5,751 nt of DNA from an uncultured bacterium (GTDB lineage Bacteria > Actinomycetota > Coriobacteriia > Coriobacteriales > Coriobacteriaceae): assembly GCA_905215195.1 (NCBI GenBank), contig CAJMPF010000119.1:1-5751 (forward strand), written 5' to 3'. This document shows positions 1 through 5,009 of the stretch, in pieces. The notes under the pieces were generated by a model. That model made no database searches. It was not told the DNA's origin and saw only the letters and a list, made by a program, of their open reading frames with translations. Position numbers and translations under genes: made by a program. Every line of letters starts with the position of its first letter. The first letter of the stretch is position 1.

Positions 1-648
1 GTGGTCGGCGCGGTCTTTGGCCTCATCATCGGCGCGCGCCTGTTCTACGTCGTCTTTTACGGCGATGGCTACTATTGGACTCACCCGCTCGAGATCTTTG
101 CCACCAACGAGGGCGGCATGAGCTTCCACGGTGGCCTGGTGGGCGGCATCTTGGGCGGCATCATCGTGTGCCGCATGTACAAGCTTGATGCATGGACCGT
201 CGCCGACCTTGCCGTGATCGGCGCCCCGCTGGCCCTGTGCCTGGGCCGTTGTGCCAATTTCGTCAACGGTGAGCTGTGGGGTAAGCCGACCGATCTGCCC
301 TGGGGTGTGGTCTTTGGTGGCACCGCGGGCGATATGCCGCGTCATCCTTCCCAGCTCTATGAGGCATTCCTAGAGGGCGTCGTGCTCTTCTGTATTTTGC
401 AGGTGCTCAGCCGCAAAAAGCCGCTGCTGCCCCAGGGTACGTTTATGGGCGTGTTCGTGATGGGGTACGGCATCGTCCGCTTTCTCGTTGAGTTCGTGCG
501 CGTGCCCGATGCCCAGCTGGGTTATCTGCTGGGAGGCATTATCACCATGGGTCAGCTGCTGAGCCTGCCGCTCGTAATCGCGGGCCTGGCACTCATCATC
601 TTTGCCCGTCGCCGCAATCGCCCCCAGCGCATCTACCTCGACGCCTAA
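1..648 (+). CDS. lgt: Prolipoprotein diacylglyceryl transferase Lgt, 5' end outside window
   Basis: Lgt moves the diacylglyceryl group of phosphatidylglycerol onto the lipobox cysteine of exported prolipoproteins, the first step of lipoprotein maturation, in the cytoplasmic membrane. The visible 215 residues carry the family signature in order: SFHGGLVGG with His43 (aligns with E. coli His103), GRCANFVNGELWG at 82-94 with Arg83 (E. coli Arg143) and Asn86, RHPSQLYEA at 114-122, and YGIVRFLVEFVRVPDAQ at 156-172 with Tyr156 and Arg160 (E. coli Tyr235 and Arg239). These are family residues recalled as important or essential. Hydrophobic segments lie at about 1-20, 44-59, 68-80, 126-136, 146-165 and 177-201. 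Alignment to E. coli Lgt puts roughly 60 residues, including the first transmembrane helices, before the window, so the GTG at position 1 is an internal valine and not the start. The stop is TAA at 646-648, and a hairpin begins two bases later. Identity is very secure; completeness upstream cannot be judged. Confidence 0.96.
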   Translation: MVGAVFGLIIGARLFYVVFYGDGYYWTHPLEIFATNEGGMSFHGGLVGGILGGIIVCRMYKLDAWTVADLAVIGAPLALCLGRCANFVNGELWGKPTDLPWGVVFGGTAGDMPRHPSQLYEAFLEGVVLFCILQVLSRKKPLLPQGTFMGVFVMGYGIVRFLVEFVRVPDAQLGYLLGGIITMGQLLSLPLVIAGLALIIFARRRNRPQRIYLDA

Positions 649-650
649 CC

Positions 651-691
651 AAAACCACCACAAAGGGGACAGGCACCTTTGTGGTGGTTTT
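651..691 (+). repeat. Stem-loop repeat, copy 1 (GGGACAGG loop), after lgt
   Basis: This is a perfect 15-bp inverted repeat, AAAACCACCACAAAG at 651-665 against CTTTGTGGTGGTTTT at 677-691, with an 11-nt loop GGGACAGGCAC at 666-676. It starts two bases after the lgt stop codon. The right arm ends in TTTT, so an RNA copy would be a long hairpin whose U-tract is paired with the upstream A-tract. It could act as a terminator or 3'-end stabiliser for lgt mRNA. The loop and its closing AAAG/CTTT recur at 2921-2939, which marks this as a member of a dispersed family and not a one-off terminator. Function is inferred. Confidence 0.85.
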
Positions 692-711
692 GCCGAGTTT
701 GATAGGTTTCT

Positions 712-718
712 AGAAAGG
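712..718 (+). promoter_or_regulatory. Ribosome binding site of the DUF6020 gene
   Basis: AGAAAGG lies 10 bases before the GTG at 729. It is a moderate Shine-Dalgarno match and the spacing is a little long. An in-frame TAG at 711-713 overlaps it, so GTG 729 is the first possible start in this frame. No convincing -35/-10 pair is visible in 692-728; the gene may be read through from lgt past the hairpin, or have a weak promoter that I cannot see. Confidence 0.5.
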
Positions 719-728
719 CTTTCGGACT

Positions 729-2912
729 GTGAAGGATCCCGACCTCTCCACAACGGCTGCGCGCGACGCTGCCCGCATCGTCTGGTTTAAACGCTACCCC
801 GCCAAGCAGACGCTCATCGCATTTTTGCTCGCGCTGTTGGCGACCACGGCGTTTTCCATCGATCCCGCCCCGGTGTCGAGCAACGCAGTCTTGGCGATTG
901 ACCCCAAAGCCTCGGGCATGCTGTACGTGTGCTACGAGGTGCTCCTCTCGTTTGCCGGCCATACCGACGCGGTCATGCTGCTTGCGCTTGCCTGCCTGCT
1001 CACGCTGCCGTTTCGCTACGTGTTCTTTGGCCGCGGCGACGCTTGGCGTCCCTCGGTGATCCTTCCGTCGCTGTTCTTTGCCGTCTGCATGGTGTTTGGC
1101 CGCAGTTACGACCTCACCGATTCGGCCGAGATCGTGCTCGGCGACAAGGCCCGCATCATCTGCGCCTGGATAGGCGGTGCGGGCTGGATGCTCTTGGCGG
1201 TCGTTGCCTTCTACCTTGCCTTTGAGTGTCTAGATTGGCTGAGCTCTCGGCGCATTCCGTTTTCCGAAGCGCACTTTGGCCGCGTATGGCGTGTGGCTCA
1301 CGCCGTGCTCTCGGTCCATCCCTTTGCCGGGCCCTTCCTGGTGCTTATGATCGCCTGGGCGCCCACGCTCATCGCTTCGCTGCCCGGCCTTTTTATGGGA
1401 GATACGGGTGCGCAGATTCGCCAGTGGTTCAACTACCCCAACGGCACGAGTGACTACCTGCGTCTGCTCAATCCCAATGTGTTGCTCAACGGACATCACC
1501 CCGTGGTGCACACGGCTATCATCGGTTCGTGCGTCCAGCTGGGGCTTTCGCTATTTAACAGCGCCAATGCGGGCCTTGCCATCTACACTTGTGCCCAATT
1601 CGTCATCACCGCCGCCTGCATGTCCTATTCCATATCGTCGCTGCGCAAGCTGGGCGTGAGCCTGCCGGTCCGCGGCGTGATCTTGCTGTTCTTTGTGTTT
1701 ATGCCCATGTTCTCCAACTATGCGGCTCTGCTTACCAAAGATGTGCTGTTTGCCGACGCGTTTTTGGTGCTGTTGGTGCAGACCGTGAAGCTCGTGGCCT
1801 GCGGCCTGCCCCGTCGCGATGCCAATGCCGAGCGTGCGGGCGAACAGAGGCCCGTGCTCTTTGCGCGCCATGACTGGCTGCTGCTTGCCCTGGGCGCCAT
1901 GGGTTCCACGTTTCTGCGTAACGGCGGCCTGGTGTTTCCCCTGGTGGCATGCGTAATCGCGGCGGCGTTTTGCGCATGGGACGCGCATGTGGCTCATCGT
2001 GCAGCCAGGCAGACTGGTGCTGCGACTTCGGGCGCCACGCCGCGCTTCCGCTGGGTCGGCGTCCTCGCGGTGCTCGCGCTCTGTCTTGCCTCTAATATGT
2101 ACTTCACCAAGGTCTTTATGCCGGCGCACGACATCACGCCTGGTTCCAAGCGCGAAATCCTCTCGATTCCGTTCCAGCAGACGGCTCGTTTCGTCCAAAA
2201 GCACGACGGCCTCAACTCGGGCGTCAACCCTACGGTTAAGGAGGACGGCACCATCGTGGAGGCTCCTTGCGACGGCTTGGTGACCGACGAAGAGCGTGCC
2301 GTGATCGACCGTGTGCTCAAGTACGAGAACTTGGGCCGCCGTTACAACCCGGATAAGTCGGACGCCGTCAAAAATTGCTTTAACGAGTATGCCTCGCAGG
2401 AGGACATCAAGGCCTATTTTGAGGTGTGGGCCCAGATGTTCAAAAAGGACCCCGAGTGCTATATCTCGGCGCTCGTCAATAACTACTACGGGTACTTCTA
2501 TCCGAGCGCTCGCGATGCGTGGGTCTACAGCACGGCGCGCAGTGCCGAGATCATGGCGAAGCCCGATAACCTCAAGTACTTTGACTTCCATCCGGTTGAC
2601 AGCAAAGCCGTGCGCTGGTGCGACCACCTGATCAACCTGTACCGCGTGGCAGTACAGCGCATCCCGTTTATCTCGCTCACCATGAGCTCGGCCACCTATG
2701 TGTGGATCATGATCGCCGTGGTGGTCTATCTGCTACGTCGTCATTCGTGGCGCGGGCTGGCCATTTGGGTGCCGCTGCTGGGCGTGCTCGCCGTGTGCCT
2801 GATCGGTCCCTGCAACGGCTCGACCTACATGCGCTACCTGTATCCGGTCATCGCCTGCATGCCCTTTGCCATCGGCGCCACCATCACCCGCAGCGACCTC
2901 CTCTGGTCCTAA
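729..2912 (+). CDS. DUF6020-type polytopic membrane protein, putative GT-C-like glycosyltransferase
   Basis: A 727-residue integral membrane protein of a family I recognise as DUF6020, common in Coriobacteriia and Firmicutes; its biochemical role is not established. Hydrophobic segments lie at about 27-43, 81-100, 108-122, 144-167, 200-221, 261-275, 280-300, 313-331, 337-358, 383-416 (possibly two), 442-457, 651-669, 676-694 and 703-719. A polar domain of about 190 residues (458-650) separates the last three helices and is probably extracytoplasmic. Likely family motifs are FMGDTGAQIRQWF at 222-234, LNGHHPVVHT at 253-262, LLTKDVLFA at 334-342, FLRNGG at 395-400, IPFQQTARFV at 480-489 and YMRYLYP at 700-706. 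An acidic residue in the first large loop (Asp225), followed by many helices and a soluble C-terminal part, resembles GT-C enzymes that use polyprenyl-phosphate sugars, so a role in surface glycan transfer is plausible but inferred. The start is GTG 729; the start region is polar with basic residues before helix 1. It follows lgt by 80 bases, and a hairpin begins one base after its TAA. Confidence 0.85.
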   Translation: MKDPDLSTTAARDAARIVWFKRYPAKQTLIAFLLALLATTAFSIDPAPVSSNAVLAIDPKASGMLYVCYEVLLSFAGHTDAVMLLALACLLTLPFRYVFFGRGDAWRPSVILPSLFFAVCMVFGRSYDLTDSAEIVLGDKARIICAWIGGAGWMLLAVVAFYLAFECLDWLSSRRIPFSEAHFGRVWRVAHAVLSVHPFAGPFLVLMIAWAPTLIASLPGLFMGDTGAQIRQWFNYPNGTSDYLRLLNPNVLLNGHHPVVHTAIIGSCVQLGLSLFNSANAGLAIYTCAQFVITAACMSYSISSLRKLGVSLPVRGVILLFFVFMPMFSNYAALLTKDVLFADAFLVLLVQTVKLVACGLPRRDANAERAGEQRPVLFARHDWLLLALGAMGSTFLRNGGLVFPLVACVIAAAFCAWDAHVAHRAARQTGAATSGATPRFRWVGVLAVLALCLASNMYFTKVFMPAHDITPGSKREILSIPFQQTARFVQKHDGLNSGVNPTVKEDGTIVEAPCDGLVTDEERAVIDRVLKYENLGRRYNPDKSDAVKNCFNEYASQEDIKAYFEVWAQMFKKDPECYISALVNNYYGYFYPSARDAWVYSTARSAEIMAKPDNLKYFDFHPVDSKAVRWCDHLINLYRVAVQRIPFISLTMSSATYVWIMIAVVVYLLRRHSWRGLAIWVPLLGVLAVCLIGPCNGSTYMRYLYPVIACMPFAIGATITRSDLLWS

Positions 2913-2913
2913 T

Positions 2914-2946
2914 TTGGTGCAAAGGGGACAGGTTACTTTGCACTAA
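2914..2946 (+). repeat. Stem-loop repeat, copy 2 (GGGACAGG loop), after the DUF6020 gene
   Basis: The inverted repeat TTGGTGCAAAG (2914-2924) pairs with CTTTGCACTAA (2936-2946) over 11 positions, ten Watson-Crick and one G-U (2916 with 2944). The 11-nt loop is GGGACAGGTTA (2925-2935). The first eight loop bases and the closing AAAG/CTTT are identical to copy 1 at 651-691, while the outer stem differs. It starts one base after the stop codon. There is no T-tract after the stem (AAGGGG follows), so it does not look like a normal intrinsic terminator; an RNA-processing, 3'-protecting or REP-like mobile role fits better. Confidence 0.8.
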
Positions 2947-2980
2947 GGGGCCGCATCATCACGACGCCTTCATTTTGGGG

Positions 2981-3028
2981 TTTATCTTGCAGGCCGGTAG
3001 GTATATCATAACGACGTTTGTTTATATT
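2981..3028 (+). promoter_or_regulatory. Possible promoter region of yebC
   Basis: An AT-rich island sits in otherwise GC-rich sequence upstream of yebC. TATCAT at 3004-3009 matches the -10 consensus at five of six positions, with a weak -35 candidate TTTATC (2981-2986) 17 bases before it. A second -10-like element, TATATT, lies at 3023-3028 without a good -35. Either would give a leader of about 45-70 bases. This is sequence resemblance only. Confidence 0.35.
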
Positions 3029-3066
3029 GCCCGAGCATTCGCGCTGGGCTTTAGGTCGAAACCGAT

Positions 3067-3072
3067 AGGAGA
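3067..3072 (+). promoter_or_regulatory. Ribosome binding site of yebC
   Basis: AGGAGA ends five bases before ATG 3078 and fixes that start. The start is confirmed by the protein beginning with the family's invariant MSGHSKW. Confidence 0.85.
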
Positions 3073-3077
3073 CACGT

Positions 3078-3884
3078 ATGTCCGGACACTCTAAGTGGGC
3101 CACAACCAAGCATCGTAAGGGCGCGCAGGACGCCAAGCGTTCCGCCCTCTTCTCCAAGCTCAGCCGCAACATCACCGTTGCTGCCCGTCTCGGCGGCGAC
3201 CCGCTGCCCGAGAACAACGCCAGCCTCGCTGCTGCCGTTGCTAAGGCCAAGGCTCAGTCCATGCCTAAGGACAAGATCAAGTCCGCTATCGACAAGGCCT
3301 TCGGTTCGGGTGCCGATGCCGCCGTCTACGAGAACATCGTGTACGAGGGCTACGGTCCCGCCGGTGTCGCCGTCTACGTCGACTGCCTGACCGATAACCG
3401 CAACCGCACCGCTGCCGACGTCCGTTCCGCCTTCTCCCACGCTGGTGGCAACCTGGGCACCTCCGGTTCCGTCGCCTTCCAGTTTGAGCGCAAGGGCCAG
3501 ATTGTCGTTGCCAAGGAGGTCCTGGACGAGAACGCCAAGAAGGAGACCATGATCGCCAACGGTCCTGCCGGTGACGAGGATGAGTTCATGATGGCCATCG
3601 CCGAGGCCGGTGGCGAGGACTACGAGGACGCCGGCGAGGAGTGGATCGTCTGGACCGCTGCTAACGACGTCATGGCTGTCTCCAAGGCGCTCGAGGAGCA
3701 GGGCGTCCAGGTCAAGGGCTCCGAGACCACCATGGTCCCGACTACCCCGACCGAGGTCTCCGGTACCGACGCCAAGAAGGTCCAGCGCCTCATCGACCGT
3801 CTTGAGGAGCTCGACGACGTCCAGGACGTCTACAGCACCATGGATATGACCGACGAGGTCATCGCTGCCCTCGAGGAGGAGTAG
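3078..3884 (+). CDS. yebC: YebC/PmpR/TACO1 family protein
   Basis: This family was long annotated as a DNA-binding transcriptional regulator (PmpR in Pseudomonas); more recent work on YebC and mitochondrial TACO1 points to a ribosome-associated factor that relieves stalling at proline-rich stretches. The 268 residues show the diagnostic N-terminus MSGHSKWATTKHRKGAQDAKR (1-21), the segment NASLAAAVAKAKAQSMPKDKI (47-67), and the highly conserved core YEGYGPAGVAVYVDCLTDNRNRTAADVRSAF at 89-119, followed by GGNLGTSGSVAFQFERKG (123-140). The usual family length is about 240-250; the excess lies mainly at about 147-166, between the FERKG strand and the DEDEFMMAIAEAGGED helix. Third codon positions are almost all G or C and favour few codons (GCC, AAG, GAG, GAC), suggesting high expression. 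The frequent neighbours ruvC/ruvA/ruvB are absent here: upstream is a membrane protein gene and downstream a terminator, so it appears monocistronic. Confidence 0.97.
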   Translation: MSGHSKWATTKHRKGAQDAKRSALFSKLSRNITVAARLGGDPLPENNASLAAAVAKAKAQSMPKDKIKSAIDKAFGSGADAAVYENIVYEGYGPAGVAVYVDCLTDNRNRTAADVRSAFSHAGGNLGTSGSVAFQFERKGQIVVAKEVLDENAKKETMIANGPAGDEDEFMMAIAEAGGEDYEDAGEEWIVWTAANDVMAVSKALEEQGVQVKGSETTMVPTTPTEVSGTDAKKVQRLIDRLEELDDVQDVYSTMDMTDEVIAALEEE

Positions 3885-3885
3885 C

Positions 3886-3917
3886 GCCCACACGGGTTAA
3901 GCCGTGCATATCTGGGC
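3886..3917 (+). other. Bulged hairpin just after yebC stop
   Basis: CACGG (3891-3895) pairs with CCGTG (3902-3906) around the loop GTTAAG. Outside it, GCCCA (3886-3890) pairs with TGGGC (3913-3917), leaving CATATC (3907-3912) as a one-sided bulge. It starts one base after the stop codon and has no T-tract, so termination is left to the later hairpin at 3954. It may protect the 3' end, or be chance in GC-rich DNA. Confidence 0.4.
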
Positions 3918-3953
3918 ATAATGAAGCGAGCATGCAAGCCTCGTGGAATAGAT

Positions 3954-3995
3954 GAGCCGGATCCGCGTGCGTATGGCACCGGACCCGGCTCTTTT
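3954..3995 (+). terminator. Intrinsic terminator of yebC
   Basis: GAGCCGGATCCG (3954-3965) pairs with CGGACCCGGCTC (3981-3991 plus C3980) with one A-C mismatch at 3961/3984. Inside it, GTGC (3967-3970) pairs with GCAC (3976-3979) around GTATG, leaving C3966 bulged. The 3' arm runs directly into TTTT (3992-3995). A GC-rich stem followed at once by a T-run is the classic rho-independent form. It separates yebC from the amaP operon. Confidence 0.85.
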
Positions 3996-4000
3996 ATAAT
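3995..4000 (+). promoter_or_regulatory. Consensus -10 box overlapping the yebC terminator tail
   Basis: TATAAT, a perfect sigma-70 -10 hexamer, shares its first T with the terminator T-run and lies 50 bases before the amaP start. No good -35 hexamer sits 16-18 bases upstream, where the 3' half of the terminator hairpin lies (about 3971-3978). If used, it would drive the amaP-DUF2273-asp23 operon with transcription starting near 4007. It may be a chance by-product of T-rich sequence. Confidence 0.45.
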
Positions 4001-4036
4001 GATGCGAGCCGTTTTGCATTCTGTGGACCGAAACCT

Positions 4037-4044
4037 GAAGGGAG
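4037..4044 (+). promoter_or_regulatory. Ribosome binding site that sets the amaP start
   Basis: GAAGGGAG lies five bases before GTG 4050, whereas the upstream in-frame ATG at 3921 has no such site and would place the terminator and -10 box inside the coding region. This supports a GTG start with the protein beginning MRVLKRALAIVY, a normal positively charged lead into a membrane helix. Confidence 0.75.
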
Positions 4045-4049
4045 CGCGC

Positions 4050-4595
4050 GTGCGCGTACTCAAACGAGCCCTAGCGATCGTGTATCTTGCCGCCGCCATC
4101 GTGGCGCTGGGTACGCTTGTCTGCCAGTTCTGGGGACCGTATACGTATCGCTTTATGCTGCTGTTGCGTGACACCATGCCTCGCGTCGTCGTTACGGTGT
4201 GCGCCGCTATCGTGGCGCTTGGCGTGCTCATCGGTTTTTTCCGCCTGATGTTCGCGCGTCGCGAGCCGTCCTGCGTGCATCCGGCGGGGGAGCGCAATAT
4301 CGAGGTCACGCTCGCAGCGCTTTCCTCGTGCGCCCGTGCCGCGGCAGAGTGCGATGATCGCGTGATGGTTGAGCGTATCGAGGCACGCGTTCAAGGCTCC
4401 GACGAGTCGCGCGTTCGTTTTAAGGTCGAGGCCATCGCGCTCGATGACAAGGACGTTGCCGCTCTTGCCACCTCGATGCAGCAGCGCATCGAGAAGGCCT
4501 GCGACACCATGCTCGGCACGCCGGGCACGACCGCGCGCGTCCGTTTTTTGCCGTCCAAGACTACCGTCCAGACCGTGGAGGTTTCCGGTGAGTGA
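4050..4595 (+). CDS. amaP: AmaP-like Asp23 membrane-anchoring protein
   Basis: AmaP is known from Staphylococcus aureus as the membrane protein that holds the abundant soluble Asp23 at the membrane. With the GTG start this protein has 181 residues. It has two N-terminal transmembrane helices at about 8-27 and 46-66, joined by a short loop with Trp28 and several basic residues. A soluble domain of about 115 residues follows. Its pattern (NIEVTLAALSSCARAAAECDDRV at 83-105, the strand VRFKVEAIAL at 122-131, then a helix ending in KACDTMLGTPGTTARVRFLP) recalls the Asp23/Gls24-like fold seen in AmaP C-termini. Similarity is modest, so the name rests partly on context: it heads a trio with DUF2273 and Asp23 genes in the same order as in S. 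aureus. The coding end overlaps the next start by 8 nt, indicating translational coupling. A distant Asp23-domain protein with another role is the main alternative. Confidence 0.75.
   Translation: MRVLKRALAIVYLAAAIVALGTLVCQFWGPYTYRFMLLLRDTMPRVVVTVCAAIVALGVLIGFFRLMFARREPSCVHPAGERNIEVTLAALSSCARAAAECDDRVMVERIEARVQGSDESRVRFKVEAIALDDKDVAALATSMQQRIEKACDTMLGTPGTTARVRFLPSKTTVQTVEVSGE
4577..4581 (+). promoter_or_regulatory. Ribosome binding site of the DUF2273 gene inside amaP
   Basis: GGAGG within the last codons of amaP, six bases before GTG 4588. It fixes this start against the longer frame that opens at 4369, which would lie wholly within amaP in another frame. Confidence 0.8.
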
Positions 4596-4965
4596 TACCA
4601 ATCAAGACAAGACCGCCCGCACGCCGCGCCTGACAATCGACCAGAACGCTACGCCGGCAGGCGAGTCCGCCGACACCAAGCCCGAGGCCGGCGAGCAGCA
4701 CGACAGCGCCGCCAACGACTTTGACGAGGCCATGGGTCTCATCAAAGGTACGGGCGCTGCTATCTGGAGCTACGCCGTGCGCCACCCCAATACTACGCTC
4801 GGTGCCTTGGCAGGCTTTATCCTCGCCGTGCTGGTACTTACGTTGGGTCTGTGGGACACGCTCGTCATCGCATTCTTTGTGCTGATCGGCGCCGTGATCG
4901 GCCAGATTCGCGACGGCGAGAACGGTATCGTCAACTTCTTCGGCCGTCTGTTTAGCGGCCGCTAG
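4588..4965 (+). CDS. DUF2273 family small membrane protein with long polar N-terminus
   Basis: A 125-residue protein starting at GTG 4588. Residues 1-55 are polar, low-complexity and acidic-leaning, and look disordered. Two hydrophobic helices follow at about 70-87 (LGALAGFILAVLVLTLGL) and 90-106 (DTLVIAFFVLIGAVIGQ), then the short polar tail IRDGENGIVNFFGRLFSGR. Two close helices followed by an R-D-G-E-N-containing tail is the DUF2273 pattern; these proteins are typically only 60-80 residues, so the N-terminal extension is unusual. DUF2273 genes sit between amaP and asp23 in Firmicutes and the same order is kept here. The function is unknown; a role in the membrane complex that holds Asp23 is inferred from context. 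The 8-nt overlap with amaP implies coupled translation and matched amounts of the two proteins. Confidence 0.82.
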   Translation: MSDTNQDKTARTPRLTIDQNATPAGESADTKPEAGEQHDSAANDFDEAMGLIKGTGAAIWSYAVRHPNTTLGALAGFILAVLVLTLGLWDTLVIAFFVLIGAVIGQIRDGENGIVNFFGRLFSGR

Positions 4966-4998
4966 CATGTATTCGACCGCCGCGTGTGCGGTGGGCAT

Positions 4999-5005
4999 AA
5001 GGAGG
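4999..5005 (+). promoter_or_regulatory. Strong ribosome binding site of asp23
   Basis: AAGGAGG, a near-perfect anti-Shine-Dalgarno complement, four bases before ATG 5010. It is clearly stronger than the sites of the two upstream genes of the operon, consistent with Asp23 being made in excess over its membrane partners, as it is in S. aureus. Confidence 0.85.
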
Positions 5006-5009
5006 AACC

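Noticed and set aside
1..3. GTG at position 1 as the lgt start
   Set aside because: About 60 conserved N-terminal residues of the family are missing, so this is an internal codon at the window edge, not a truncated gene.
699..727. TTGATA at 699-704 as a -35 box for the DUF6020 gene
   Set aside because: No -10-like hexamer lies 15-19 bases downstream; the region holds GGACTG-type sequence instead.
1551..2627. Long open frame on the - strand (358 codons) inside the DUF6020 gene
   Set aside because: It is antisense to a protein with clear membrane helices and motifs; its translation is rich in His/Arg with no recognisable domain, as expected from the complement of GC-biased codons.
3051..3893. 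Open - strand frame of 280 codons covering all of yebC
   Set aside because: It is the mirror of highly biased yebC codons; the product is a Gly/Val/Leu/Asp-rich sequence with no family signature, while yebC is certain.
3921..4049. N-terminal extension of the AmaP-like protein from ATG 3921
   Set aside because: It would place the yebC terminator and the TATAAT box inside a coding region and has no ribosome binding site; GTG 4050 has one and gives a normal membrane-protein N-terminus.
4369..4587. N-terminal extension of the DUF2273 protein from ATG 4369
   Set aside because: It lies entirely inside amaP in another frame and reads as an Arg/Ser/Pro-rich shadow; GGAGG at 4577-4581 points to GTG 4588.
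4978..4993. Small inverted repeat CCGC/GCGG before asp23
   Set aside because: Only four base pairs in GC-rich sequence without a T-tract; not distinguishable from chance.
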